DNA from: Amyloporia xantha
Lineage: Eukaryota > Basidiomycota > Agaricomycetes > Polyporales > Adustoporiaceae
Reading direction: 5' to 3'
NCBI GenBank assembly: GCA_036971615.1
Contig: JAYKKR010000001.1
Span: 1,488,001 to 1,552,000 of the forward strand
Length of the DNA stretch: 64,000 bases
Below the pieces are notes generated by a model that saw only the letters and a program-made list of their open reading frames with translations, searched no databases and had not been told where the DNA came from. Below, one piece after another: positions 22,636 to 35,129 of this stretch. Both the position numbers and the translations under genes were made by a program. Each line of letters begins with the position of its first letter. The first letter of the stretch is position 1.

Positions 22636-25267
22636 TCAGTCTTCTTCTTCGTCCGACGGATCCGCGAACGCCCCTGGCATATTTTGCCATGTCGCTCGTC
22701 TCAAGGGTCTCTGCCCGCGTTCCGACTGCTCCTGCTGCTCCTTCTCTACGTAGTCGCGTAACGAATAGTTAAACTTCGACAACCCCTTCCACTACGCGGA
22801 TCTAGGATGAGAATAGGCAGAGCCGGTATGATACAATGCGCACGAACCTCGTGTCGAGCAATGACGCTCCCTTCTCTGGCACTCCATCGCCCACTCAGCC
22901 AGCCAGCGCTCATCAAGATTGGTTGCTAGTGGTTTCAAGTAAGCGAAATCCAATACTTCCCGCAGCAACTGACTGACCTCGGAATGCCAACTAACGTCTC
23001 GCACACATATCCTGCTCTTACGCGGCCCAGGTACACTTGCTGGTTCTGGTGCCGAGGGATCGAAAGATATCGGCAGCGTTTCTGAGCGGTCCAGGACCTG
23101 GACTACTCGGCCGTCTAGCGACCAAATCTGACATCACGCCGCGCAGATGAGCATCGCAAAGCGAGAGAGGTCAATGAGCATACGTGGATCTGGCCGTCGG
23201 AACCTCCAGAATAAATATATTGCTGCCCGGTTGTCTCTGCTGGACTGAAGTGGCAGCGGATCAGGGTACGGAGGACCTCATGACCAGTATACTGCATGAC
23301 ACTACAATCCAGAGGATGCGCTCTGAACCGGGGCTTAGGGTACGCGCCTCCACTGGGGTGTGAAATCGTTGAGCACGACATGATCAAGCGGGAAAGCTAC
23401 GAGAGCTCGACGAACCGATAGTCGAACCCAGGAATGCCGTAGCTTTTTCGCTCGATTTTCTCGAACTCTTCGTTGCCGCGCATCATTCGAAGATCCCATA
23501 AACGGAGGACTTGGTCTTTGCCATTGGAGATGATATAGCGTCCGTCGCCCTTGGCAGAAACATATGTGATGCCTTCAGTGTGACCTATCAGCACTCCTGA
23601 CGGCTTTGGCGATGCGCCCAGTGATCGGCGATCCCTAAGAGGCGTCAGCACCTAGCACGACTGAAATCTCTGCGACCAGACATACCAAACTTTGATGAAC
23701 GTATCATCAGACGCACTGACTAACACGTTGCCAGACGCCGTATCTGCCCAGCAGCAACTGTTTACATCGTCTTTGTGGGCCATAATCTTCACTGTTCGCC
23801 GGTCTGCTAGAAGATCGTACACTGTTGCAGAGAATCGGTCTTAGCAAGAGAGAAATATCTTTAATAACAAGACCAACCAAAGATCATGCCACTCCCTCCA
23901 GCGATAACTTCATTGCCGTCCGCCGAGAACTTGCAGCTCCAAATACCGAAGTGATCTTCATCATAGTCCCATACGTTTCTTCGACCGCGCACGGGATCAG
24001 CAAAGCGGATGGGCGTTTGCACAGGTGAGGAGTCTAGGGTGGTAGTCATGTACACCGTGTTCGACTACGCCCTCTGTGAGCAAATCTCCGCCTCTTATCC
24101 CAAGTTACTCACAATCGACGCATATATCATCCTACAGAAAGAGAAAAAGGGTTCAGGACACAGTTTAGCACATGGGCTTGGATATATGCTTGCCTCTGAT
24201 TGTCTGGACTCAAGTGTGAATCCGTGATAGTCCAACGACCTGGATGCGCATTGATGGTCTTAATGACTTTCATGGTAGTTGCATGACCATATCGTTGCTC
24301 GTCTACGAGTCTCGATCGATGCGGGCCGTAATGAACAAGAGGTGCAGTAGTGTCATATACATGTAGACGAAAGTCTGACGCAATGTGGTGAGTAGAGTAA
24401 TGGAATACCTCGCAAACGACAGAACTGACCTCGAACACAAGTGTAGTAGAATGATGAATCTGGAAGATGGATGATGATGTGAATTCACACATATCACCAG
24501 CATGTACGGACCTGACGAGTATTGTCCTACGTAAGCATTGGCATTATATTCCGCGACAGCGGTGCCACTCGAATTCGGAAGTATATCCTGAAGCTTGCTG
24601 AGCTTTCCGATAAGTACAGAGATAATAGAACATACACTAGCCAGGTCCTCCTTGTACGTTGGACGTGCGCGTGTGCCCCTGTTCAGCAGGAGCTTTGCCG
24701 AGTTGTTATCCCTCATACGTGAGTTCAGCTGATGCTTGAGCCTGCCAAACTCTCCGCTCATCAGGAGAGAAAGCCCCTCCTTCCTGGGTTCCTTGACTTC
24801 AGGATACCAACCTCGTGAACGGTCCCAGTGACCCTGCACGCCGTGACCGTAGTAATCCTCGTCATCGTCATCCTCCTCCTCCTCTTCATCCTCCTCCGCC
24901 TCAGCCACGTCACCATTTAATCTACCAAGAAGGCTTCGAAGATCTGAAAGAGTTAGGGTGCCAGATACGCCAGTTGGAAGCTGTGGTGTCCCGCCTGTCG
25001 CAGGAGTAGCGGTTGTCTCTTGTACATTTCTCTGCATCCGACTGAGCACTGAGTGAAAACATGAACTAGGTAACGATATGGATCTCCTACACACATCCTA
25101 TCTTACTCACCGCTCAGAATCTGTCCCACTGTCGCACCTCCAGGTGTCTGTTCCACTTCATCTTCCAAGGCCAACTCCATTTCCTCTACCGCGTCGTCAA
25201 TTTCAGCCTCATACGCGTCTTCATCGTCGGAACCATCCACATAGATATCCCAGCTTGATCGCTGCAT
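22636..25267 (-). CDS. WD40 protein, DCAF11 / LEC14B family
   Basis: Many exons from the ATG at 25267 to the TGA at 22638-22636. The acidic N-terminus (SWDIYVDGSDDEDAYE, a long Glu/Asp run near 24850-24900) leads to LSLLMSGEFGRLKHQL and LPNSSGTAVAEYNANAYVGQ. The WD repeats carry DFRLHVYDTTAP, GRWTITDSHLSPDNQRMIYA, WSCKFSADGNEVIAGGS, VNSCCWADTASGNVLVSASD, GHTEGITYVSAKGDGRYIIS, QVLRLWDLRMM, LIRCHFSPAETTGQQYIYSG and IWSLDGRVVQVLD. The end is SWHSEQPILMSAGW, ARHEWKGLSKF and an acidic DPSDEEED tail. Repeat order and wording match LEC14B/DCAF11, substrate receptors of CUL4-DDB1 ubiquitin ligases; the partner is inferred. It contains one GC-AG intron and a 19-nt exon (24113-24131). It is divergent with the TBL1-type gene. 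Confidence 0.9.
24132..24193 (-). other. GC-AG intron in the DCAF11-type gene
   Basis: The donor reads CAGAG/GCAAGC and the acceptor TCTGTAG. The join encodes SPDNQRMIYASI, a conserved family segment, so the GC donor is well supported. Confidence 0.82.
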
Positions 25268-26197
25268 GTTAATGACTGAGACAAGGATGAGTTGAGTCGG
25301 GGACCAAGGTGGGGACGATGATAGCGCTGAGCAATCATGCAAGCCGGCATTCCGCCCGATCACGATCACCGGCATCGTCATATTTAAGTGTCCCACAATC
25401 TGCGCCGGACGCCGCTCGAGTCTAGAAATTAAAATTAAAAAATATCCTTCGCTCTGCAGACAAGCGCAAGCCAAGCTGAAGACCAGAGAAAGTGTTACGT
25501 TAATGTCACCGGTATATAGTTCATTTTAAGCTCAGGGACTTGTAGAGAACGTTAATGTACCACGAGCACCTAAAATGTGTTCACAGGAATCGGTTCTTTG
25601 CATACAGCTTAGCAATCACCGAAGGCCAGGGAACTGCGACAGGGCCAAGGCTTGAAGTGTCGGGATGCAGCACGAGAATTAAACATACCGGTCGCCAATG
25701 AACGATGCCTTCAATAGGACGTCACTTGATATTCTAGCACCGATCGCTGGCCACAATAACATCAAGCGACATCGTGAGTCTATCCCTGGCAGAGCAATGT
25801 CTCGCATCCGGGATCGCGTTCCAGCCACCCATAGCGAAATAGAATAATTCGCCGTCCTAAATCCAAACTGGTGGTAGTGTCTGTGTGGGGCGGGGGTAAA
25901 ATCTATCAGCGGTTCACGGCTGCAGGACTTCAGGGCAAAAGGAGCTAGAAATTCTCAATGATGTGGAAGGACATTAGTCTTGACAATTGCGAGGTCTAGA
26001 GGCAGGATATACATAGATGGATGCGGAATACATGCGAACATGTACAGTACGCGTTGAAAGCAAGAACCAAAGCCTTCTTGCGACGCGTCCGTGGGACTTT
26101 CGTGAAACGTGCACGTGATAGACCTCAAATGCGTGCTGTGGCATCGACACATTTCTCCTCGTCAGTCTCCTCAATCCCAGTTCAGCCCCATGAAACG
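25268..26197. other. divergent promoter region of two WD40 genes
   Basis: 930 bases between divergent starts. ACGCGT occurs at 26049-26054 and 26083-26088 and a CACGTG core near 26111, all within 150 bases of the TBL1-type start. No gene is seen. Confidence 0.4.
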
Positions 26198-28528
26198 ATG
26201 CCCCCTCCGATACAGATTACGGCGGACGCGGTGAATTATCTTATTTATTCATATTTCCAAGATTCCGGTAGCTACCCATCTCGTTCACTTCAAGCGGATC
26301 GTTGAATATCGCACTTGCCACAGGTTTTCAACATAGTGCCTTTGTCCTCCGCGCGGAAGGACGCCTGGAGCACTCGCCGCACAATGGGAAGCATGTTCCA
26401 CGAGGAGAACTCGTGGAGCTGCTTAGCAAAGCACTCCTCTACACTGAAGTTGAAGCTCACTGGAAGGGTAACGTGATGACGGCAAATTGTCAGAGCAGTT
26501 TCGTGTTGCTTGAGCCTCACGTCTGTTCTCCCGATCCCGCACTACCCGCAACAATCACGTACGATCAGCCACAATCCATACCAGAGGCTGTGCCATCTTC
26601 AAAACCGCCGCCACCTGCCGAGCAGCCGCCACCTTCATCTGAGCCCCAACCTTCGACCGTGCCGCAGCCACATACAAACGGGAAAGTCGATATCTCCATT
26701 AAGAGAAAGGCAAGTACTCCCGCAATCGACGAGACGCCTGCAGAAAAGCGTCCGAGGACTTCTCCACCTCCAGACGATAACATGGAAGTCGATAGCATCG
26801 CTTCTTCGTCGGCTGAATGTACGTTGCATCTCATGCGTGTCCTGGGCGCGTATCTACAGTGGACGTGCGCATCTGATTGGCATTCGTACAAAGCAAAACA
26901 GGTCGATGCTAAGGTGCCTTCTTCGGTTTTTAGTGTTCCTGTTGAACAGGAACCTAAGAAGCCACCTAAAGCAGCACGACCTCCCGGCCCTGCAGATGCC
27001 ATCGATTTGGACGCCGTCAGCCTATTAAAGGGACACAAGACTGAGGTTCGTTAGATTCTGATAGTGCCATTACCATTCCCTTTAAAGATCTCCAGTAGGT
27101 GTTCGTCTGCGCTTGGAATCCAGCAAAGAAGACTACGTTAGCGTCAGGGTAGGTCTTCACGATGAAACAGTGCAACGACGTCTACATCTTGGGATATGTA
27201 TTTTAGGTCAAGGGATACTGTTGTGCATTTATGGAACGTACCCGAATCCAAACCTGCTCTTTCGCCTATTCCATCTAAAATAGGCCCTCCGATAACCTTG
27301 GCCTATCCTTCCAAATCAGAGCACGGCGATCTCACATCGCTTGACTGGACTCAAGATGGCTCTCTACTCGCGATCGGGTCGTATGACGCGATCCTACGGA
27401 TCTGTACGGCTTCGGGCGAGCTGTACTTCTCCCATACACAACACGAGGTAGGTGGCATGACGAGGCTCTGGAACATCACTAGACTAAAATGTCTCGATCC
27501 TTCGGTGAGAAGGGACCCATATTCGCAACCCGCTTTTCGAGATCAGGTCGTTGGCTCTTGACGGCGAGTCTGGATGGCACTGCCTGCGTCTGGGACGTTG
27601 TGGAAAAGAGGTTGCACAAACAATTCAAGTGCCACAAAGGTGAAACTACCACTTATGTCGATGCATGGACGCGGGTTTGTTGACACACATACGCGATCAG
27701 ACTGTTGCTTGGACGTGGACTGGCTAACTGAAGATCTGTTCGCGAGCTGTGGGGCCGATGGGAAGATTCAGATTATGAGCTTGGAGCCATCAAGACCGTC
27801 GAAGACACTCATGTAAGTCGTCTATCAGAGTTAGCTTATTTCGCGCGAAAACTAGTCTGACCTGAGTCTAGCGGCCACTCGACAGAGGTCAATCAAATCT
27901 TGTGTAGCCCATCACGGAATAGAATTGCCTCGTGTTCTGACGATCGCACTGCGCGAATATGGAACATTGAGGATGTCGTGTACTCCCGTCCGCCGAACGA
28001 TGACGTAATGGTTCTCAGCGGCCACACGAATACTGTCAGTTCAATCGCATGGTGTCCAGTGACTCCAGAAGGAGAACATGAAATACTCGCTACGTATGTT
28101 GTCCTGTCGAAGTAGTGGTGGGTGCAGGTCCTGATTACTCCTCGCAAATAGATCGTCGTTCGACGGGACATCCCGGTTATGGGACAGCGTCACGGGCGAG
28201 TGCTTGCGGGTTTTCCAGGACCACAAACGGCACGTATATGCCCTTGCTTTCAGCCCCGACGCTAGATTTTTCGCAACCGGTGGTGGCGACGGCTGGCTAC
28301 ATGTATATGACGTGAAGGCAAGTGCTCTGCCTCAATGAAGACGTTCCGATTTGACCTCCCCCTCTCCAGGCAAGGCAAAAGAGATGGTCCTGGTATGCAG
28401 GGTCGGAGAAACCGGGCATATTTGAGATTGACTGGCAACAGTCGGGAAACATCAACCGGATGGCATTGGCGTTGGAGTCCAATGAGGTTGGTGTTGTCGA
28501 CGTCACACGGGTTCCTTTACTTCAGTGA
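26198..28528 (+). CDS. SIF2: LisH/WD40 corepressor subunit, TBL1 / Sif2 family
   Basis: Ten exons: 26198-26267, 26324-26818, 26894-27045, 27099-27148, 27207-27447, 27513-27639, 27701-27812, 27872-28093, 28152-28317 and 28370-28528 (597 aa). The LisH motif (VNYLIYSYFQDSGFQHSAFV) and the family segment RGELVELLSKALLYTEVEAH open the protein. A Pro-rich linker with KRKASTPA and EKRPRTSPP follows, then WD repeats (LKGHKTEVFVCAWNP, GHSTEVNQILCSPS, GHTNTVSSIAWCPV) ending FEIDWQQSGNINRMALALES. TBL1 and Sif2 tetramerise through LisH and sit in HDAC corepressor complexes (SMRT/NCoR, Set3C), so a nuclear role is expected. The intron 26819-26893 is 75 nt and open, so its retention would add 25 residues. 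The last intron is GC-AG. Confidence 0.93.
28318..28369 (+). other. GC-AG intron in the TBL1/Sif2 gene
   Basis: The donor reads GTGAAG/GCAAGTG and the acceptor CTCCAG. The join gives YDVKARQKRWSW in frame to the stop; no GT donor does. Confidence 0.85.
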
Positions 28529-28850
28529 TCGAGGTTTCAAACATGGGTGAGATGGGAAGTCTTATTGTATATTGCGCATAATCTGTAGCCAGTATTTGCT
28601 AGTCCCCAATTGATTTATTGTGGTATTTACTGCAGTCTGGTACTTTCTCGAACGAGGACAAGCGGCGCTCGTGTCTCGCGGAAACACCCGGGCAGAAATA
28701 CACCAAGGACGATTGGAGGAACGATCGAGAGGAGCTCTAGAAGCGGTGATGTAAGATCCCGTGCCGAGGGTATGCGCGTCTCGGGCTATATCTACGGGTG
28801 CACCTGCCCGCTACCTCCAGCTTTCTATTCTCTCTACTCTCGTCTACGAC
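28529..28850. other. intergenic region
   Basis: 3' flank of the TBL1-type gene and promoter of the following gene. No TATA box is obvious; pyrimidine-rich text precedes 28851. Confidence 0.35.
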
Positions 28851-30127
28851 ATGTTTCGCGTCGGCATTGCTTCCTCTCTGCGACCTCTCACAAGTCCCCT
28901 CGTTGCGCAAGCAGCTCGACGGTCTCACGTCGTCGACTTTCGATCTTTTAGTCAGCTAAGGCCCAGTGTACTTGCAACATTACAGAAACGTACATCCGGC
29001 CTCGCTTCCCCTCTCTTTTCCAACTCTTCTCGTACATTCTTGACGGACTCTGCTCCCGTCGTTGCGCGACCTACACAGTCCGAGGCTTGGAAGCGGTATG
29101 GCATCACGGCGGTGAGTGCATTCAGCTCACTCTCGTTAACCAACTTGTTATGACGCCACGCCTTGGTCATGCAGGCTGCCGTAGCTGGGACAATCGTTGC
29201 GGTCAATGTGTTCTTCAACCGTGAAACTCGAGACGCGCTATCACCGATAGAGCAGTCTTACCTCCACGAGAGCTTCATGTACGCCGGTGGTGGTCTCGGA
29301 GTCACTGCATTGGTAGCTCGTTCGTTGTTCAAGTCCGGGGCCGCTCTCCGGATCATGACGGCGAATCCATGGGTAGTGCTGGGTGTCAGTTTGGTTGGTA
29401 GCATTGGCAGTATGATGGGAGTCATGTACACCCCACCTGAGAACACGATCCTCAAGCATGCATTCTGGCTCGTGAGTCATGCCGTTCTTTGGAAAGGCAA
29501 ATAGCATATACTGAGGTCTGTCTAGGGCTTCAATGCGTGTCAAGCCGCAACTCTTAGCCCTCTGTTCTTCCTGAGTCCCGCTATCCTGTCTCGTGCGGCC
29601 CTTTACTCCGCAGGGGTCTTCGGCTCCTTGTCGTACATCGGAGCAACCGCAGCGTGAGTTCAATCCTTTCCTATTTATTGATTTTGCTTGCTTATGCCTC
29701 ATATGTAGGAATGACAAGTATCTGTACATGGGCGGACCCTTGTTGGCTGGTGTAACAGTTGTGGCTCTGAGCTCTTTGGCTCCGATGGCTCTTCCCCTCG
29801 GCATGCGCGGTCTCGCTATCTCCGAGGCAATCTCCCTCTACGGTGGTCTTGCGGTCTTTGGTGGATTCATCCTCTTTGAGTAAGCGACCATCTTACCAAT
29901 GCTCCCTGTTTTTGCGCACTAAACTGGTCTCCATAGTACACAAAAAATCTTACAGCACGCTCGCATGTCAGAACGAGACCCAATGCGCGAAGCTATCAGC
30001 CTTGAGTTGGACATGATCAACATCTTGTAAGTTCATCGTATAACTCATAAGCAACATCTCTGACCTGAGGTTCCGCAGCATTCGGATCGTGCAAATTCTG
30101 ACAATGCAGCAGAACAGGAGAAAGTAG
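28851..30127 (+). CDS. mitochondrial Bax-inhibitor-1 family protein, GHITM/MICS1-like
   Basis: Exons 28851-29111, 29175-29471, 29526-29653, 29709-29879, 29937-30026 and 30079-30127 give 331 aa. The first 70 residues are basic and Ser-rich without acids (FRVGIASSLRPLTSPL, RRSHVVDFRSFSQLR), like a mitochondrial targeting sequence. Seven or so membrane segments follow (AAVAGTIVAVNVFF, SFMYAGGGLGVTALVA, PWVVLGVSLVGSIGSMMG, GGPLLAGVTVVALSSLAP, ISLYGGLAVFGGFILFDTQ). The BI-1 signature runs through FDTQKILQHAR and ends LELDMINIFIRIVQIL. GHITM proteins are inner-membrane proteins affecting cristae and cytochrome c release. Targeting is predicted, not proven. Confidence 0.92.
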
Positions 30128-31297
30128 ACGCCAAGTGTCGTATCTGTATCTATAGCGGCTGTATTCATCTTTTAACATCCTCTTCGACTGTATCATACTT
30201 CATCTGTTGCTTCTTAATTTCTTCAATTTTGCGTCTGCGCGTGAACGCCACTCACAAAGTACAGCTATGAAGTCGTGTGCAAGGGCGAGCAGTGGTTTGT
30301 CAACGAGGTAAATAGACACCATCATGCCGACAGTAATATCATCCAGGTTAAGACCGTTTCACGATTATGTATGACTAATTGGTCAGTCCTGAATGTGATG
30401 TATGAACTCCAGCACGTTGTGGTCCTATGGAAAGAATTTATGGTGCGTCGGCGCCAGCTCATTTGTATCAGAATCATTAATAGTTTCGTTGGTGTTGTCA
30501 GAGGTTGAACGTGGAAACGTTGACGTTGGATTACTCGCTTGGTAAGCCGTTCTGCCGCTCTTCCTGATGCCCTTATCCCATATGCATTAGTTCTATTTTT
30601 TGGTTTGCTAGATTGTCCGGCTAGATTGCCCGACCACCTGTTCTCGTTGGACCAGAAGTGGTCGTACATGCATTGCTCTGGTCTTTTGATTTTAGGCGCC
30701 ATTTTCGAAGCCATCTGCGCACCCCTGCATCCCTGCGCTGTGAGCGCGAAAGCTATGATTCATTCTTGATACATTCCCGATGCTTCTCCGTTGCGGCCTT
30801 AGGGTAAGTTCCGCCGAGCCCGAGCACTCCTGTTGCAGCTAGCCCAAACCCCCTGAACACTCCTGAGGGCCCACTGGGGGCCACTGCGACAAGAAAGCGG
30901 ATGAATACGCGGTCACCGGAACCAAAAGTTCGCGATGATTCCTTTTACAGAGTTACAAGGGGTTGTATTGCTTGCCACAAGGACCCATTGCATAGCCGGT
31001 GGTCGACATAACGTATAAATGGCATCTTGTCGACTATATGCTCATAGTACGGGAATTTGCGTGTACGCTGACACTGAACCATTGTCAGGACCCGCTTATG
31101 TTATTTTTATCACGACTGCAATCTTGTCAGTGGTTTGAGGCCTGATCGACTCGTATTGTGTTCCGTTTCTGATTAGTAGGCCCGAGTCAAGGTAGGTGTG
31201 AAGCGGCGGTCGGGACTGAAACTGTCGGTTGTAGATCATATGTGGTTTGATTCCGCTCAAAGCTATCCACCCACCGCATTTTGGTTCAGACCGGGGA
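30128..31297. other. intergenic region
   Basis: About 1.2 kb. The frames at 30322-30714 (-) and 30539-30769 (+) have no domains. It includes the distal promoter of MYND gene A. Confidence 0.35.
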
Positions 31298-31305
31298 TTT
31301 ATAAA
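31298..31305 (+). promoter_or_regulatory. TATA box of MYND gene A
   Basis: TTTATAAA lies 54-61 bases upstream of the ATG at 31359. Confidence 0.6.
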
Positions 31306-31358
31306 CTCGAATCGCGCAACTGGATAGCACAGATCCTTCCCCACGAACTTCCGGAACA

Positions 31359-32160
31359 ATGTCTGTTCTCCTCGTTGACCGCAACGACTATCCGCAGCCT
31401 GCACCCCAATACCCTTGTCAATTTTGCTATACGTCAAATGGCTCCAAGACGTGCTCAGGCTGCAAAGTCGCTCGTTACTGTACGCCAGAACACAGCAGAG
31501 CAGTGAGTATCAGATGCATTGCCACTCAGTTCCAACTCACCGTTACTCACCTATCGCACTCAGGATTGGCGACGACACAAGGCTGAATGTCGCTTCATAT
31601 CTTCCGGAGGTATGAGCCCACACAGCAACAACAGGTTAACGGTGAAGGCGGTACTTTTTCCTGCGAGTGGAGGCTCGCCCCGTCTAGTCGACGTGACCTA
31701 CAGGTTACGGCCTGATCCACGATTCCCTGCCATCATGCAGCACTTACCGGATTGGACACCCTGGTTTGGGACAATATGGCCATGGCCGATTACGGTGCAG
31801 AGGTCTGGAAAGGAAGGACCCCCTACTGGTCGCTCGATAATGATAATGCATAACGACAACTTCCTCAAGGACGGCTCCCCGTTGAATCAGTGCATCCGGA
31901 CTCTCGTCGATGGCGAGTGCTACCCTTGGGCAGGAGATTATCTTGTCCTCCGGAACAGGAAGCCGGACCAACTTGCCCAGTACGACGACGCCATCCTGGA
32001 AGAAGACGTACCTATCATTGTCAAATACTTCAAGGAGTGCGAAGGCGATGACCTGCGTCAGTTTCATGGCCTTACCTACTGCAGCTTTCTGAATCTGACA
32101 ATTTTCTTTTTCTTAGTGGAAAATCCTAATGATTTCAGCTCTTGGGTTCCAGCGTATTAG
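31359..32160 (+). CDS. MYND zinc-finger protein A
   Basis: Exons 31359-31502, 31564-32056 and 32117-32160 (144, 493 and 44 nt) give 226 aa. The MYND finger near residues 20-58 has all expected ligands: CQFC, TCSGC, ARYC, EHS, WRRHKAEC. The remaining 160 residues (RLVDVTYRLRPDPRFP, WPWPITVQRSG, DGSPLNQCIRTLVDGE, YPWAGDYLVLRNRKP, LEEDVPIIVKYFKECEG) form a conserved domain I cannot name. The last intron (60 nt) is in frame and could be read through, but the paralogue at 58.4-59.2 kb needs the same intron to end in LLE...DFSSWV, which confirms splicing. MYND fingers bind proline-rich peptides; the partner is unknown. Confidence 0.88.
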
Positions 32161-32562
32161 CATAGGGGTTGATAAATTAGTCTTTCTTGCCTGTACTGTA
32201 ATCATATATGATTGACCGTCTTGCATTCTGGACTTGAGGCGGGGTCGTTGATATCTCTTAGTCAGTCAGAAGCGGCCCGAATAGCGCCAACTATGGGCAT
32301 ATAGTTGGCGCTATTGCGAGTCGTGCGACAGCACGCACGACCAAAAAAAGGCATGCAAGCGGCAACGTACCCATGAGAGTCCGGTGAGAATGGCAAATCG
32401 ATCCTGGCGGCATCCGGTGTCCGCACTGTCGATGTGTCTGCTTCGCTGAACTTCTGAAGTCTCATAATTCACGTCTCGCGCATGAACAATATCCACAAGG
32501 TAAGACATGAAATCCTGACCGTGCGAGTAATGGTATCGCAAAAATAAGACAAACGGAATACA
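32161..32562. other. convergent intergenic region with hairpin
   Basis: 3' flanks of MYND gene A (+) and SLY1 (-). It contains the perfect inverted repeat at 32280-32315, listed separately. Confidence 0.45.
32280..32315. repeat. perfect 15-bp inverted repeat with 6-nt loop
   Basis: Arms 32280-32294 (AATAGCGCCAACTAT) and 32301-32315 are exact reverse complements around GGGCAT. It lies about midway between the two convergent stop codons, so it would fold in either 3' UTR. Confidence 0.85.
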
Positions 32563-35129
32563 TCAGCCTTGTGCGCCGGCTTTTCCAAGTCCTTCCAAGA
32601 TCTTTACGAAACCTCCTGGGTCCAAAATCTCTGTGCCACCATAATTTACTCTCTTCCCCATCCGCTTCGCCCATTCCTCGAGATTGCCATACTCGACATA
32701 ACCGGCACCACCAACCACAAATACTGTCCCCTCAGCGAACGTCATGCGCTTTGCACGTCCATTCCCAGCACCTGCGGCACCACCCGGAGTATTGACGCCG
32801 GAAATACCAAGCCCAGCATGAGCGTTACGCGGTGCCCGAGGGTCCAGGAATATGTAGTCGTCTGTCTCTTGCAATGACTGATTGGACGCAGCAGAAGATT
32901 CCATGAGTGCCTCAGTCAGCCGCGTCACTGGTAGAAGCTTATTCGCTGGGAGGAAATTCTTCACTCCGGAAATCAGGTTCTCCAGACCGCCGTCCTTTAG
33001 CCGATCTGTAAGCTGCATGTCCGTCAGTCATGACTGAACGCGCTGACATCTGTCAAGAAGTGCATACCCTGTTTCCAAGTGCGCTGAAGCCTTTGAACAG
33101 CTCGCCGCCAGGAGTATTGCCTCCCAGGACAGGTGTGGAACTACCGCCCATAGCACTAGGAACGGTCATCCTCGATATTTCCCTTGTCCGCCTCACGTAT
33201 TCGAACGCGGCGACATCCGCACCGGCTGCTTTTAGCTCCTTCTCGAGCTCAGCGATATCGTCTTTCGAGATGGCATTGTCCGGAGACGAGAGGAAGAAGA
33301 CCAAAACCAAGCGGAGCTTATCGTCTGCCGTCGGAGTTGTTCCATCCTTTGGATGACGAAGGGTCTCAAGGATAGTCTGGACAGTCTATCACGCCAAGCC
33401 CATCAAAATCTCAGTCAAGTCCATGCATTGATATATACGTTCGTACCTGTTTGTTGATGGCTTCTTCAGTACTGAACAATTCATCAAGACCACGCTTCTT
33501 GATCTCTTCCAGGAGGGCAGTCGCAATATTCATGTGCGTATCCAACACAGCTTTTCGTGCAGTCAATTCTGGCAACGCTGTGATGGCCGTCTTGAGGTGG
33601 GCGGCGTTCGCTGATAGATCACTGTTAATTGCATCAACATGTCAGACATGAGGGTGATTTGCTAGCAGCAGCGCACATCTGGGAGATATCATTGACATCG
33701 CTGACTCCTGTGGACCGCGTAAGTTCCGCTGCATCCTGCTTATAGCGATTCAGCTCAATGTCGATGTCCTCAGCCACCTGTGGAAACGGGTTCGCGGCAT
33801 TCTTGGCCCAGAAAAAGTCCTTCGAGTCCAAATCGTACGAGCGCTTCTGGGGATGAGATACCACAACGCGGTTGAGTTTCATTTCCAGACAATCCGAAGC
33901 TAGTGCCTGGTATGTCCAGCCATGTGACATTAATGAGACAAGATCGACATTCCGGTCCAAGATGAGCAGCACTAAATCGGCGGAGATGAGCATGGTATGA
34001 GTAAGCAAGCTATGGCGCACTCACGCGGGCGCTGCAGGTTTGATAACCCCGTTGAATCCTGGGCGAATATTGACGTGGTGTGAGATCGGGTGGCCGATAG
34101 TATGGCGTCCCTAATCTTTGTCTCCAGCCTTTTGGCTACCATTTCCGCCGCGTTTCCCTTAGGGCTACGAATAACAGGGACATGTCCTGCGCCGCCAGTC
34201 AGATAAACATGATCAACGCGAGAAATGACTACAGACCCATTGTAGCCACCACGCTAAACAGCCCGCTTGCGACTCGCTCGATCTCCTCTTCTATCTGCTG
34301 CTCAGTAGAGGAGGGTGAATTGAGCAATGTATATGTCGAATGGGTTTGTGAGGGGCCAGACTGTGGCGCGGAATTCGGCGTGGACGCGGATGCTGCTGCA
34401 GGAGGTGGTAGCAAGGAAAATAACGAGGGCGACGGGGCGATGAAGGAAAGATACTGGTCTAGGACCTAAGCACAAATTGACATTATGATTAGCTACAGAA
34501 TTTTGTGCGTAAACCATACAACGGACTTGCTCTACAAGCTCACCAGTACCATCCCGTGCTACCGCTGCTGCGAGCTCCTCCAGAAGTGCTCTTGGCAACG
34601 GCTCAACAAAATTCAGGTGGAAGGACTCGTACAATGACTTCTCCAGATCCTGCGCTATCCGCCTGATATTTGCTAGAGTAGGAGATACGAAGTATACGGC
34701 TGGCACGTCTGGTAATGGTGGGCGGTTTGAGTGCAGCTGTCTGCAGTCGGTATCAGCTCGGAATGTCAGTAGCTATGACTGAATGGCATATACATACACA
34801 TGAAGCGTAACACCAACATCACGAAGGTCTTGAACGCGTAGAACGGTAGCAAGGACATCTTTCGTGTGCTGATCCAAGACCAAGACCTTCCATGTCGGAG
34901 GACCTGTCGGAACCGGGACTTTGCCAGCTGAACTGGCTTTCCCTGTACTTGGGGAAGGATTTACAGACGTTTCTACGGGATTGTTCAGATTCAAAAGAGT
35001 CAGTAGAGCAGTGGTCTGTGCCTCCTGGAGAGTTGGTTGCGTCGTAGCCGCCTAATATACAAGATGAGCATCATAGCAGAACTTGTATCGCACAAGCTTA
35101 CTCACTTGTTTCAAGACACTGCTCGCCAT
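32563..35129 (-). CDS. SLY1: Sec1/Munc18-family protein Sly1
   Basis: Several exons from the ATG at 35129 to the stop at 32563. Recognisable segments in order are [175 protein letters not shown] and the C-terminal [19 protein letters not shown]. That set is diagnostic of Sly1, which binds the ER-Golgi syntaxin Sed5/Ufe1 and drives SNARE assembly in ER-Golgi traffic. A Gly-rich insertion ([10 protein letters not shown]) precedes the last domain. Its 3' end faces MYND gene A. Confidence 0.95.

Noticed and set aside
22316..22690. 124-codon minus-strand frame
   Set aside because: Overlaps the DCAF11 last exon in another frame and the trefoil leader. No domain or splice logic of its own.
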